The notes: generated by a model from the letters alone, not told the origin. Positions 42,538-51,686 are shown, numbered from the stretch's first letter. The stretch is DNA of 64,000 bases from SIG598 sp045605025 (GCA_045605025.1 JAZUPE010000085.1:7052-71051), one strand, 5' to 3'. Program-made: numbers and translations.

Positions 42538-42857
42538 TACAGATCGTCTCCCTCCGTAACAGCGGCAACAATCTCATCCACCCAGCGCTGCCGGTTGGCC
42601 TCCGTCTGCTGCCGCAGCCGCTCTGAAATCTCCGCGCCGCGGTCATCTATGGCTTTGAGCTGCTCGCCAACGCTCTGCATTTCCACCTTGCGGATTGTCT
42701 CCACCCGGTTGCGTGCCATGATGAGGTGATTTTCATAGACTTCGCTGCGTTTGGCGGCTGCTGCCTGAGCGGCATCCGCACGGCGCTGCAGAGCCTCGTC
42801 GTTGAGCCGGCGGGCTTCCTTGTCCATTTCGATGATCTTTTTTATCATGTCCTGCAT
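42537..42857 (-). CDS. V-type ATPase subunit H/G (coiled-coil peripheral stalk)
   Basis: A 106-aa, almost entirely helical protein, rich in Ala, Glu, Arg and Gln (ARRLNDEALQRRADAAQAAA). Its size, charge and place at the head of the operon fit the stalk partner of subunit E. The sequence is too low in complexity to rule out another coiled coil. It follows the UPF0210 gene by 51 nt with no terminator between, so read-through is likely. Confidence 0.8.
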   Translation of the reverse strand: MQDMIKKIIEMDKEARRLNDEALQRRADAAQAAAAKRSEVYENHLIMARNRVETIRKVEMQSVGEQLKAIDDRGAEISERLRQQTEANRQRWVDEIVAAVTEGDDL

Positions 42858-42908
42858 GGCGCTGCCTCCGATCGGATCAGATGTATATGAACAAATGCAT
42901 AGGTAAGG

Positions 42909-44267
42909 TTAATTCTTCAGGCTCTGCATGGGAGCCGGAATACGTCCGCCGCGTCCGATGAAGCGGGCGGGAGAGAACCGGTTGACCTCCATGATGGGGG
43001 CCGAACCGAACAGGCCGCCGAACTCCAGTGTGTCGCCCACATCGTGACCGATGGCTGGAATGAGACGGACAGCGGTGGTCTTGCTGTTGACCATGCCGAT
43101 GGCGGCTTCGTCGGCTAGGATACCGGAGAGAATCTCCGCGGGAGTATCACCGGGGACGGCGATCATATCCAGACCCACCGAGCACACGGCAGTCATGGCT
43201 TCCAGCTTTTCAAGGGTGAGGCAGCCGCAGTTGACAGCATCAATCATACCTGCGTCCTCGGACACGGGAATGAACGCACCGCTCAGACCGCCAACGTGGG
43301 AGCTGGCCATTACGCCGCCCTTTTTGACGGCATCGTTGAGCAGGGCAAGGCAGGCGGTTGTGCCTGCGGCTCCGCAGCACTCAAGTCCCATTTCCTCAAG
43401 GATATGAGCCACCGAGTCACCCACGGCGGGAGTGGGTGCCAGAGAAAGGTCGATGATGCCATAGGGCACGTCAAGACGTTTTGACGCTTCCATTGCCACC
43501 AGCTGACCCATACGGGTGATCTTGAAGGCGGTGCGCTTGACAGTGTCTGCCACCTGAGTGATGTCGCAATCGCCTGCACGCTTAAGAGCGGCACGAACCA
43601 CGCCGGGGCCGGAAACGCCCACATTGATGACGCAGTCAGGCTCACCGGCGCCGTGGAAGGCACCCGCCATAAAGGGGTTGTCCTCAGGCGCGTTGCAGAA
43701 GGCAACCAACTTTGCGGCACCGAAGCCGCTCTGATCGGCTGTGAGTTCGGCGCAGCGGCGGATGATGCGACCCATCATAGCCACGGCATCCATATTGATT
43801 CCCGCTTTGGTAGAGCCGATGTTGACCGAGGAGCACACGCGCTCGGTGGAGCTGAGTGCCTCGGGGATACTTTCGATGAGCTGACGGTCACCGGGGCCGA
43901 AACCCTTGTGTACCAGGGCTGTGTAGCCGCCGATGAAATTGACGCCGGTGGTGTGGGCAGCGCGGTCAAGAGCTTTGGCAAACTCCACCGGACTGGTGTT
44001 TGCGCTGGCTGCGCAGACCATTGCGATGGGTGTGACCGAGATGCGCTTATTGATGATGGGAATGCCGTATTCCTTTTCAATCTGCTCGCCGGTTGCAACC
44101 AGCTTTTCGGCACGGCGGCAGATTTTGTCATAGACAGCCTGACAGGCGGCCCTGCCGTCCTCACGGCAGCAATCCAGCAGGCTGATGCCCATGGTTATTG
44201 TTCGTATGTCCAGATGTTCCTCATGGATCATCCCGATGGTTTCGAGTATATCTTTTGTATTCAGCAT
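42909..44267 (-). CDS. UPF0210/DUF711 family protein
   Basis: A 452-aa protein of the family often named PFL family protein because of a distant likeness to pyruvate formate-lyase. Marks include ITMGISLLDCC, NKRISVTPIAMV, NIGSTKAGINMDAV, VGVSGPGVVRAAL and CGAAGTTACLALLNDAV. The biochemical role is not established. It follows a small ACT protein by 3 nt, a widespread gene pair. It lies directly upstream of the V-ATPase operon. Confidence 0.92.
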   Translation of the reverse strand: MLNTKDILETIGMIHEEHLDIRTITMGISLLDCCREDGRAACQAVYDKICRRAEKLVATGEQIEKEYGIPIINKRISVTPIAMVCAASANTSPVEFAKALDRAAHTTGVNFIGGYTALVHKGFGPGDRQLIESIPEALSSTERVCSSVNIGSTKAGINMDAVAMMGRIIRRCAELTADQSGFGAAKLVAFCNAPEDNPFMAGAFHGAGEPDCVINVGVSGPGVVRAALKRAGDCDITQVADTVKRTAFKITRMGQLVAMEASKRLDVPYGIIDLSLAPTPAVGDSVAHILEEMGLECCGAAGTTACLALLNDAVKKGGVMASSHVGGLSGAFIPVSEDAGMIDAVNCGCLTLEKLEAMTAVCSVGLDMIAVPGDTPAEILSGILADEAAIGMVNSKTTAVRLIPAIGHDVGDTLEFGGLFGSAPIMEVNRFSPARFIGRGGRIPAPMQSLKN

Positions 44268-44270
44268 AGT

Positions 44271-44540
44271 TTACACCCTGTGCATGGAATTGAAAATGTC
44301 CTCGTGCATGATGCGCACGGAAAGCCCGCTGCGCTCACCGTACTGCTGCAGCTGATCGCTCAGCTCGGAGAAGCTGATGCGGCTGTCGGAGATGTCCACC
44401 AGCATGATCATGGCAAACAGGTCCTGCAGGATAGACTGCGTAACCTCAGTAATATTGACTCCGGCATCGGCACAGATATTGGAAACACCCGCCAGAATAC
44501 CTACCATATCCTTGCCTATAACGGTAAGAACGGCTCTCAT
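44271..44540 (-). CDS. ACT domain protein (UPF0237)
   Basis: A single ACT domain of 89 aa starting MRAVLTVIGKDMVGILAGVS, with NITEVTQSILQDLFAMIML. ACT domains bind amino acids and regulate partner proteins; the partner here is probably the adjacent UPF0210 protein. The start at 44540 was chosen by homology of the N-terminus and an AAAGGAG 12 nt upstream. Confidence 0.93.
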   Translation of the reverse strand: MRAVLTVIGKDMVGILAGVSNICADAGVNITEVTQSILQDLFAMIMLVDISDSRISFSELSDQLQQYGERSGLSVRIMHEDIFNSMHRV

Positions 44541-44705
44541 TTTGATAATACGCTCCTTTCGGCGGGAGTGACACTTTTCCATGCGACCCGCTGAATTATT
44601 ATAGAATTATGTATTCTGATTTATTATACGCTCTTTTGTATGATTTTTCAATCATCTTACCATATATTTTGCCCTGTGCCGCGCAATATAATTTCAACAG
44701 GACGC

Positions 44706-44746
44706 ACACAAAAAAGGCCGCGGCAAATGCGCTCTGCCGCGGCCTT
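44706..44746 (-). terminator. Terminator of the CxxC-cluster protein gene
   Basis: AAGGCCGCGGCA / TGCCGCGGCCTT perfect 12-bp stem, T-run on the minus strand. Confidence 0.95.
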
Positions 44747-44755
44747 GCATGATCT

Positions 44756-46054
44756 TTATCTGCTGAGCACCGAATGCTCGGTGATAACGATGGAGTTGGG
44801 TGCCTGATCGTAATTGCAGATGTAGTATACGTCGTCGCCTATCAGCGAGAAATAATCGCCCGCCACGCCGTACAGACGGTAGCTGCCCAGCTTGCGGAAC
44901 ACCAGCTGATGGTTGGATCCGTCACCGTTGAAGCGATAGACCAGCGTCTGTCCTGCGTCGCTGTCTTCCACCAGATAATATATCCACTGGTCATTGGCAG
45001 CTATGCCTCTTATCCTCGGAAAATCAAAGAATCCTGGCAGCTGGTTTCCGGTCAGCATGTCCACGCAGACCAGTGTGGACGTTGCTGTCTGAGCGCCACC
45101 CTCCGTGCTTTCCATCACACACGCCAGCAGCTTGCCGCCGGAAAGGGTGAAGTAGTTGGCTTTCTGCCCGAAAACTGTATTACGGCTGCCTGTGCTGAGA
45201 TCAACGCGGACGATATATCCGTTGGTGCTTTCTTCACCGCTGGCAAAATATACCGAGTCGCCGTAGCACTGCACGTTCGAGTACTTTCCGGTGTGTACGG
45301 TACGCACTTTATCAGGACCGGAGCGGTCTGTGACGCAGATGATCTTTTCGCCGTCCGCCTTCTGACCCCATACGCACATTTCATCGTCTCCGCTGAGCGC
45401 AAATCCGTTGATGGTTTCCATGCCCAGATCCACCGGTTCAAACAGCACTGTTCCGGTGGGCAGATCGCTGCCCGAAACGGCTTTGAGTCCCACAGGAGAG
45501 CTGAATATTCTGCCGGAAACGATGTAATAGATGTTGTCCTCGTCAACGTATACACACTTGATGCCGCTGCCGGAAAGCACCGGCTGACCAGCGTTCATGC
45601 CGTCCTCGAGAGCCATGAGCCGGTCTCCGTCCACGTAATAAAGGGTGGAATCGTAGTAATATTCGCAGTTGAAGTTGGATCCGTTCAGCCTCTTCTCTCC
45701 CGATTCTGCCCCGCAGGACGCACAGGCGCCGCAGGAGGAACAGGACGAACACGACCCGCAGAAAGAGCAGGCAGAGCACGCGCTGCCGCAGGAGGAACAA
45801 CCGGCACAGGAATCACAGCCGACAGCTGCGATCGCTATTATCACCGCGACTATTACCGCGGCAATCACCAGCAGGTGCTTTCCGCTGAGTGCCGGCAGCG
45901 TTATGCGGTCAAGAACTCCGCTCACGCCGCTCGTGCCTACCGAAGCCGCCACTTTGACATTTCCCCGGCGCTTACGCACCATGGTGCCGCAGTACGGACA
46001 TGTCTTGCGGTTGCCGTCCAGCCTTGCATGGCATCGGCTGCATCTTTTTTTCAA
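44756..46054 (-). CDS. Membrane protein with zinc ribbon, dense CxxC cluster and propeller-like domain
   Basis: A 432-aa protein. Residues 5-22 hold a zinc ribbon (CSRC and CPYC). A membrane helix spans about 60-79. Straight after it, residues 80-114 contain 12 Cys spaced every third residue (one gap of four), separated by Ser, Gly and Ala. From 125 to the end, repeated beta-strand motifs such as LYYVDGDRL, IYYIVSG, VYFASG and IYYLVED suggest a DUF5050-like beta-propeller facing outside. The Cys cluster could bind metal or form disulfides. It is not a standard lipobox protein. The family is not known to me. Confidence 0.75.
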   Translation of the reverse strand: MKKRCSRCHARLDGNRKTCPYCGTMVRKRRGNVKVAASVGTSGVSGVLDRITLPALSGKHLLVIAAVIVAVIIAIAAVGCDSCAGCSSCGSACSACSFCGSCSSCSSCGACASCGAESGEKRLNGSNFNCEYYYDSTLYYVDGDRLMALEDGMNAGQPVLSGSGIKCVYVDEDNIYYIVSGRIFSSPVGLKAVSGSDLPTGTVLFEPVDLGMETINGFALSGDDEMCVWGQKADGEKIICVTDRSGPDKVRTVHTGKYSNVQCYGDSVYFASGEESTNGYIVRVDLSTGSRNTVFGQKANYFTLSGGKLLACVMESTEGGAQTATSTLVCVDMLTGNQLPGFFDFPRIRGIAANDQWIYYLVEDSDAGQTLVYRFNGDGSNHQLVFRKLGSYRLYGVAGDYFSLIGDDVYYICNYDQAPNSIVITEHSVLSR

Positions 46055-46209
46055 ATGAAATCACTCCCGAACACGTCTCCCTCCCGGAGACGGAACAAAT
46101 ATATTCGCTCGTTCCGCCATTGCCGGGAAGCCTTCCCGAAGCAAAACGGACATAAGTCAAAGGACGGCAAACGAATGCCGTCCTCAGCTTTCAGATTCGC
46201 GGATCGCTT

Positions 46210-46368
46210 TTACTGGATCACGCAGTCAAGATAGCGCTCCAGTTCCTTATCGTCGCGGCGCTTCTTTTCATGAAGAAGGATAGCGGTGGTTATGGATGCG
46301 ATCACTGCAGCGATGGCGGCGATAACTGCCACTACCGCCCAGAAATTGAACTTTCCTCTTTCTTCCAT
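46210..46368 (-). CDS. Small single-pass membrane protein
   Basis: A 52-aa protein: MEERGKFNFW, a hydrophobic helix (about 11-33), then a charged tail HEKKRRDDKELERYL. The ATG at 46368 has GGAGG 8 nt upstream; the longer frame upstream lacks a site. It lies 155 nt before the CxxC-cluster gene on the same strand. Function unknown. Confidence 0.7.
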   Translation of the reverse strand: MEERGKFNFWAVVAVIAAIAAVIASITTAILLHEKKRRDDKELERYLDCVIQ

Positions 46369-46526
46369 GCCGGAAACCTCCCATACGGATGAGTCAGGCG
46401 AACTCACCGGTTTCATCGGTGAACGCTTGAATATATAATACCCCAACAGCGAACTTCTGTCAATATGCGCCGGACTCATTTCACACATCATTAACACGAG
46501 GAATAACTATCGCACAAAAAGAAAAA

Positions 46527-46545
46527 GCAGGCGTTATACACCTGC
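46527..46545 (-). terminator. Terminator of rpsT
   Basis: GCAGGTG / CGCCTGC stem on the minus strand, one G-U pair, followed by TTTTTCTTTTTG. Confidence 0.85.
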
Positions 46546-46572
46546 TTTAACTGATGAAACAAGATTGGACAA

Positions 46573-46830
46573 TTAAGCGTTGTTGAGCTTTCTGGCCATA
46601 GCAGACTTTCTGCGGGCGGCGGTATTCTTGTGCATAACGCCTTTGGCGCAAGCCTGATCGATCTTTCTGATGGCCTGCTTTACGGCCTCATTAGCGGAGG
46701 CGTCGTTGGTCTCAACAGCAGCGTTGGCCTTCTTGATGGTGGTCTTCAGGTTGGTCTTGATGGCCTTGTTGCGGAGATTGTTTCTCTCAGCGATAAGAAC
46801 GCGCTTCTTTGCAGACTTAATGTTGGGCAT
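46573..46830 (-). CDS. rpsT: 30S ribosomal protein S20
   Basis: S20 (85 aa) binds 16S rRNA early in small-subunit assembly. It begins MPNIKSAKKRVLIAERNN and has the Lys/Arg-rich helices and HKNTAARRKSAMARKLN ending of the family. The start at 46830 has AAAGGAGG 6-8 nt upstream. It is monocistronic with a clear promoter and terminator. Confidence 0.98.
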   Translation of the reverse strand: MPNIKSAKKRVLIAERNNLRNKAIKTNLKTTIKKANAAVETNDASANEAVKQAIRKIDQACAKGVMHKNTAARRKSAMARKLNNA

Positions 46831-46867
46831 GGTTCCACCTCCTTTAGTCAATCAGTCGAATGTAGTT

Positions 46868-46896
46868 ATAATATCATCACTTACGGGAAATTGCAA
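46868..46896 (-). promoter_or_regulatory. Promoter of rpsT
   Basis: TTGCAA, 17-nt spacer, TATTAT with an extended-10 TG on the minus strand. Confidence 0.7.
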
Positions 46897-46929
46897 GCAT
46901 TTTTTTGCGAACCGGCAAAAAATATCTGA

Positions 46930-48222
46930 TTATTTCGTTTCCGCGGCAGCTATGCGGGCTTTTTTCTCCGTTTTGGGAACGATATCGCCGGCCTTGGTCA
47001 GGGCAATCTTGGTCAGCAGCGGACCCACCAGCTCATACACCAGAACGGCAAACAGCACGATATTCCGGATCATGGAGCCGTGTTCCGGCAGCTCCTCCGC
47101 GGCGGTTATGGTCATTCCCAGCGCGACACCCGCCTGAGGCAGCAGAGTGACGCCAAGATACTTGCAGATATTGGGCCTGCAACCTGCGAGTCTTGCGCTG
47201 AAATAGGCCCCATAGTATTTACCCAGAGAACGGGAGATGATGTACAGCACGCCGATTCCCACAATGGCAAGGCTGGTAAATACACTCAGTTCCAGCTCTG
47301 CACCGCTGATAACAAAGAACAGTGCAAACAGGGGAACCGTCCACCGGTCGGTCTTGCCCATGATCTCCTCCGAAAAATCACTGAGGTTGCAGAACACGGT
47401 ACCCAGCATCATGCACACCAGCAGGCTGGAGAAGCCGATCTTGACCGTTCCGGCATCGGTGGGAATATCAAATTTCAGCATGGACAGCGCCACGGTAAGC
47501 ATCACGAACGTGATGGACATGGCGAGCCTTTTGCTGTTGGATTCAAACAGACGCTCGGCAAAGTTGAACACCAGACCCATAACCAGACCGAGCATCAGCG
47601 ATGCCACGATCTCGATGACGGGATTGACAATGATGGAGATAACATCCACCGCGCCGCTGGAAAGAGCGCGGGCAATACCGAAGGATATGGCAAACACCAT
47701 CAGGCCGATAGCGTCGTCCAGAGCAACGATGGGCAGCAGCAGGTCGGTCAGCTCACCCTTCGCCTTGTACTGACGAACGACCATCAGGGTGGCGGCGGGA
47801 GCGGTGGCGGTTGCTACAGCGCCAAGGGTGATAGCTACCGGCAGAGGCATGATTTCCGGACCGACAATGAAATACAGACCGATCAGCGCGGCATCCACCA
47901 GCAAAGTTGCAAACAGTGCCTGAGCAAAGGCGATGATGGTTGCCTGCTTGCCGATTTTCCTCAGCTGAGGCAGTCGGAACTCGTTGCCGATGGCAAAGGC
48001 GATGAATCCCAGCGCCACCTGAGAGATAAGGCTGTAGGATTCCACTTCTTCCAGAGAGGTGAATCCCAGACCCTTAACACCAAGCAATCCCAGACCATAA
48101 GGTCCGATCAGAATTCCGGCGACCAGATAGGCGGTGACCGACGGCAGTCCAAGTTTTTTGGACACACGGGACACAAGCAGACCGGCAGCAAGTGCTATAG
48201 ACAGGCACAACAGCGTTTCCAT
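46930..48222 (-). CDS. Cation:proton antiporter (CPA2/Kef-type membrane domain)
   Basis: A 430-aa transporter of about 12 helices with KLGLPSVTAYLVAGILIGPYGLG near the N-terminus, the EFRLPQLRKIG loop, and TATAPAATLMVVRQ plus ALDDAIGLMVFAI in the middle, which carry the Asp residues of the transport site. No TrkA-N or other regulatory domain is attached. Na+ or K+ specificity is unknown. GAGGAAG precedes the ATG. Confidence 0.93.
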   Translation of the reverse strand: METLLCLSIALAAGLLVSRVSKKLGLPSVTAYLVAGILIGPYGLGLLGVKGLGFTSLEEVESYSLISQVALGFIAFAIGNEFRLPQLRKIGKQATIIAFAQALFATLLVDAALIGLYFIVGPEIMPLPVAITLGAVATATAPAATLMVVRQYKAKGELTDLLLPIVALDDAIGLMVFAISFGIARALSSGAVDVISIIVNPVIEIVASLMLGLVMGLVFNFAERLFESNSKRLAMSITFVMLTVALSMLKFDIPTDAGTVKIGFSSLLVCMMLGTVFCNLSDFSEEIMGKTDRWTVPLFALFFVISGAELELSVFTSLAIVGIGVLYIISRSLGKYYGAYFSARLAGCRPNICKYLGVTLLPQAGVALGMTITAAEELPEHGSMIRNIVLFAVLVYELVGPLLTKIALTKAGDIVPKTEKKARIAAAETK

Positions 48223-48408
48223 TTTGTATTACTTCCTCGATTCTATACTCTTTGTACGCATCTTTGAGGCGCATTTTCTCTGATTCTCTGCACCATCAGT
48301 ATTTTATGCCTACAGCGAAAAATGTCAATTGGCAATAGCGTTAAATCGAGGAGGATTAATCGCCGCTTCCTGTGGATTTTGTGTAAAGGTGTCCGGCTGT
48401 ATATCACA

Positions 48409-48438
48409 CAAAGCAAAAGAGCGGACGTATGCCCGCTC
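48409..48438 (-). terminator. Terminator of the MGMT-type gene
   Basis: GAGCGG / CCGCTC stem followed by TTTTGCTTT on the minus strand. Confidence 0.75.
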
Positions 48439-48443
48439 CTGAC

Positions 48444-48794
48444 CTATTGATTTTCCATGCCGTCGAGCAGCTCTGCCGCAAGATACACCGACAGATCCAC
48501 ATATCCCTCTTGCGACACCTTCACGCCCTCGCTTTCCAGAAGCTTCCGCTGGGCATCGGTGCCGCCAAAGGCAAAAGCCGGTGCCAGATGCCCCTCGCGA
48601 TTGACTACGCGGTGACAGGGTATCCGGCCCGGCTGCGGGTTCATGTGCAGAGCCGTTCCGACCGCCCTGGATGCCCGCGGGCACCCGCACGCCTCGGCGA
48701 TGCGTCCGTAGGTGGACACTTTTCCCCGGGGAATGCTTTCCACGCAGCGGTATACCCGCTGAAAAAAACTGTCGTTTCGGCTGTTGTTGCCCAT
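48444..48794 (-). CDS. Short methylated-DNA-protein cysteine methyltransferase (MGMT) domain protein
   Basis: A 116-aa protein made of the C-terminal DNA-binding domain only. It has VYRCVESIPRGKVSTYG, the recognition-helix region SRAVGTALHMNP, and IPCHRVVNREG. The acceptor Cys is present (PCHR), unlike the Trp of non-enzymatic alkyltransferase-like proteins, so direct repair of alkylated guanine is possible. The usual N-terminal domain is missing. It begins 6 nt after the CorC/HlyC gene and is probably in the same transcript. Confidence 0.9.
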   Translation of the reverse strand: MGNNSRNDSFFQRVYRCVESIPRGKVSTYGRIAEACGCPRASRAVGTALHMNPQPGRIPCHRVVNREGHLAPAFAFGGTDAQRKLLESEGVKVSQEGYVDLSVYLAAELLDGMENQ

Positions 48795-48800
48795 AAATAA

Positions 48801-50141
48801 TTATTTCTTCGCGGTGACCTCGTTATCCTGAGTTACAGGGTCAACCATTATCATAATCTTGGATATGCGGCGATCCTCCACACGCTCGACGGTAAAGGTC
48901 GCGCCGCCTACCTTGAATGCGGGATGCTCGTTGGGAGCGGGGATGTGCTCAAGCTGTGCCAGCATATAGCCGGCAACGGTATCATAGTCGCCCTCAGGCA
49001 GTTCAAATCCGATGAGGTCAGATATCTCGTCAACGGGAGTGGAGCCGTCCACCGTGAAGCAGTTTTCGCTTACGCGGGAGATATCCTCGTCCTCGTTGTC
49101 ATACTCGTCCTGAATGTTGCCCACAATAGATTCGATGAGATCTTCCATGGTGATAACACCGGAGGTTCCGCCGTATTCGTCCACGACAACCGCCATCTGC
49201 ACCTTGCGCTCGGTCATCTCGCTGAAGAGATTGTCCAGACGCTTGCCCTTGGGAATGAAATAAGCGGGGCGCATGATTTCGGTAACACTGATGGAACGGG
49301 AGTTGCCCTCACCGACAAATCTGAGCAGATCCTTGACGTAGATTATGCCGAGGACATTGTCGATATCCTCATGGAACACAGGAATTCTGGAGAAGCCTTC
49401 CTCCAGAGCTATCTGAACCACGTCGCCCACCGTGTCGGTATCCTCGACGGCGGTGACCTCGGTACGGTGGGTCATGACCTCACTCGCGGTGGTGTCGCCG
49501 AACTCGAAGATATTGGCGATCATGTCGCGCTCGGATTCTTCGATGACGCCCTTTTCGCCGCCAACGTCAACCATCATGAGGATTTCCTCTTCGGTGACGG
49601 TTTCTTCCTGCGCATTGGGGTCAAAGCCCAGCAGGCGGGTAACGCCGTTGGTGCACACGCTGAGCAGCCACACAAAGGGCTTGAACAGCTTGCCGATGAC
49701 CAGCAGTACACCCACCACGCGGAAGGAGATCTGCTCGGCACGCTGCATGGCTATTTTTTTCGGCACAAGTTCGCCGAATACCAGACTGAAGAAAGAAAGA
49801 ATGAGAGTGACCAGCACGGTGGCAATGGTGCCGGACAGTCCCTCGGGAATGCCCATGCCGGTAAACAGCCTGCCCATCGGTTCGGCAAAGCTGGAGGCGG
49901 CACTTGCAGAGGACAGGAATCCGGCAAAAGTAACGCCGACCTGAATGGTGGCGAGGAATCCGCTGGAATCGCTGACCAGCTTTATGACCTTTGCGGCACC
50001 CTTGTGCTTGCTTTCGGCCATTTTTCGTATTTTGGCATCGTTGAGGGTGATGATGGCCAGCTCACTCATTGAGAAGAAAGCGTTCACCAACGTCAGCAGG
50101 ATGAGTACAAGAACGGATACTACAGCTTTAGTCACGCTCAT
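48801..50141 (-). CDS. CNNM/CBS-domain membrane protein (HlyC/CorC family)
   Basis: A 446-aa protein with an N-terminal DUF21/CNNM membrane domain (four helices, about 1-190, including VFGELVPKKIAMQ), a pair of CBS domains (about 205-330, VMTHRTEVTAVE and VVDEYGGTSGVITMEDL) and a C-terminal CorC/HlyC domain. Members transport or regulate Mg2+ and other divalent ions; the haemolysin name is historical. It has a near-consensus promoter. Confidence 0.94.
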   Translation of the reverse strand: MSVTKAVVSVLVLILLTLVNAFFSMSELAIITLNDAKIRKMAESKHKGAAKVIKLVSDSSGFLATIQVGVTFAGFLSSASAASSFAEPMGRLFTGMGIPEGLSGTIATVLVTLILSFFSLVFGELVPKKIAMQRAEQISFRVVGVLLVIGKLFKPFVWLLSVCTNGVTRLLGFDPNAQEETVTEEEILMMVDVGGEKGVIEESERDMIANIFEFGDTTASEVMTHRTEVTAVEDTDTVGDVVQIALEEGFSRIPVFHEDIDNVLGIIYVKDLLRFVGEGNSRSISVTEIMRPAYFIPKGKRLDNLFSEMTERKVQMAVVVDEYGGTSGVITMEDLIESIVGNIQDEYDNEDEDISRVSENCFTVDGSTPVDEISDLIGFELPEGDYDTVAGYMLAQLEHIPAPNEHPAFKVGGATFTVERVEDRRISKIMIMVDPVTQDNEVTAKK

Positions 50142-50296
50142 AGCTGTGCCTCACCTCCCGCCGTTGTTCTTTCGGGAATAAATTCGTAGTTTCGCGGAAC
50201 GCCGTCTGCTTCGGAAGACATTTTGTATGTTTCCCCTTTCGTGAAAATAAAAATATGTGCGAATAATGAGCCAATACGCCCATAATGCACAGAGTA

Positions 50297-50325
50297 AATA
50301 TATATCAAACACCTGTGATTGTCAA
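50297..50325 (-). promoter_or_regulatory. Promoter of the CorC/HlyC gene
   Basis: TTGACA, 17-nt spacer, TATATT on the minus strand. The rest of the 366-nt gap 50142-50507 is AT-rich with no further gene; no clear promoter for the plus-strand DUF378 gene was picked out. Confidence 0.8.
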
Positions 50326-50507
50326 TGTTTTTCTTGTGATGCTGTCAAGCATTTTACTTTACAGGCAGTCGAGAAATCGTATTTTTACGTCATTTTGGCA
50401 GGAATCTTTCTTTGTTCACGGCGCAGAATATCAGTGCGAAGATTTATTCGCGGATAAATTCTTTTACACGTCTATTAATGTATTCCAACGCAAAGGAGTT
50501 GAAAGCT

Positions 50508-50720
50508 ATGGACAGACTCGCACTCATTCTGTCGATCATCGGCTCGCTCAACTGGGGTCTTATCGGAATCTTCGGTTTTGACCTTGTGGGCTGGCTGTTC
50601 AACGGACAGGGCAGCGTGGTAAGCCGCATCGTGTTCACGCTGGTAGGTCTTGCCGGCCTGTGGTGCATCTCCCTGCTGTTCCGTCAGCGCGAGGAGATCG
50701 TGGAACCAGGCGACAGGTAA
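50508..50720 (+). CDS. DUF378 family small membrane protein
   Basis: A 70-aa protein with two membrane helices, starting MDRLALILSIIGSLNWGLIG and containing the family's GFDLVGWLF and a GLAGLWCISL second helix. AAAGGAG is 9 nt upstream of the ATG. The role of DUF378 (YuzA-like) proteins is not known. Confidence 0.92.
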   Translation: MDRLALILSIIGSLNWGLIGIFGFDLVGWLFNGQGSVVSRIVFTLVGLAGLWCISLLFRQREEIVEPGDR

Positions 50721-50744
50721 CGCGTCCATCAGGATTCCGGATAC

Positions 50745-50785
50745 AAAGGAACGCCGCGGCGTGCAGCAGCGGCGTTCCTTTATAC
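50745..50785. terminator. Bidirectional terminator between DUF378 and the CPBP protease
   Basis: AAAGGAACGCCGC / GCGGCGTTCCTTT perfect 13-bp stem serving two converging genes. Confidence 0.95.
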
Positions 50786-50791
50786 ATAATA

Positions 50792-51547
50792 TCAGACAAA
50801 CAGCAGCCAGATTGTCTTGCTGACGATGTGTAACAGAGCGTGGCACAGCATGGCATACTGTATTCCGTAACGGCGGTACAGTTCGCCGAAGATCACTCCG
50901 AAAGATCCGTTAAGCAGGAAGCAGCGCACCAGCAGCATGGGAGTGAGCGCGCCGAACATGGAGATGGTCGCAGGCAGATGTCCCGCGGCAAAAAGAAGCG
51001 CGGCGATAATATTGGCGGCAGTCACAACAGAAACGGGAGCCTTTTCCCTCTTACGGGCGAAAATCTTCCAGATTATCAGCGTCAGCAGGGACATGAGAAA
51101 CAGACGCATCATCAATTCCTCGATGACACCGCCGTAGAGAATGGAAGCCAGCCAGTTATCGGCGGACAGCAGCAGTTCACGGCTCTGGCGCAATTCGGGC
51201 ATGGCAGCGCCGAAGGTCCAGTAGTCGAGGCTTAACAGTACGCCACCTACCAGCGAGAGCGCAAGGGTGATAAGCAGGGGTCTGCTTCCGATCTTCAGCG
51301 GCTTGATTAGTCCGGTCTTCGCTGCGAGGATATAGCCTAGGAATCCGAACACTACAGCGTATATTACCGTCTGGACGATGGTTACAGCGACGAGCATTCC
51401 CTCGCCTCCGAACTGTTCTATCGCCATTTCAATCATAGCCGGATCAAGGGTTTTCATCTGATAACCGGCTGTGAAATATCCAGCTGCAGCAGCTACGGGC
51501 AGCAGAGCGAGGGTGAACAGCAGGGCATTCTTTATGGTCTTTTTCAT
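50792..51547 (-). CDS. CPBP-family intramembrane metalloprotease
   Basis: A 251-aa protein with about seven membrane helices and the motifs of the CAAX protease/bacteriocin-processing family: EELMMR (EExxxR), AAGHLPA and the final HALLH region. Roles in bacteriocin maturation or self-immunity are known for some relatives; none is implied here because no peptide gene is near. The start at 51547 has AAGGAGG 8 nt upstream. It is under a consensus promoter with a palindrome at the start site. Confidence 0.9.
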   Translation of the reverse strand: MKKTIKNALLFTLALLPVAAAAGYFTAGYQMKTLDPAMIEMAIEQFGGEGMLVAVTIVQTVIYAVVFGFLGYILAAKTGLIKPLKIGSRPLLITLALSLVGGVLLSLDYWTFGAAMPELRQSRELLLSADNWLASILYGGVIEELMMRLFLMSLLTLIIWKIFARKREKAPVSVVTAANIIAALLFAAGHLPATISMFGALTPMLLVRCFLLNGSFGVIFGELYRRYGIQYAMLCHALLHIVSKTIWLLFV

Positions 51548-51596
51548 TGTATTTGCCTCCTTGTAGTGTTTGTCAATCATTTCGCGCGATAATTAA

Positions 51597-51618
51597 CATT
51601 TAACCTAATCGTTAAATG
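51597..51618. promoter_or_regulatory. Palindromic operator candidate at the CPBP gene start site
   Basis: CATTTAAC-N6-GTTAAATG, a perfect 8-bp inverted repeat lying immediately downstream of the -10 (51620-51625), over the expected transcription start. This is a typical place for a repressor. Confidence 0.65.
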
Positions 51619-51619
51619 A

Positions 51620-51648
51620 ATTATAACCGGCAGCTCATTCTTTGTCAA
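51620..51648 (-). promoter_or_regulatory. Consensus promoter of the CPBP protease gene
   Basis: TTGACA, 17-nt spacer, TATAAT on the minus strand: a perfect sigma-A match, suggesting strong but repressible expression. Confidence 0.85.
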
Positions 51649-51686
51649 TACCCCAGGTGCAGATTTTTCAATCAACGGAAAACCGG

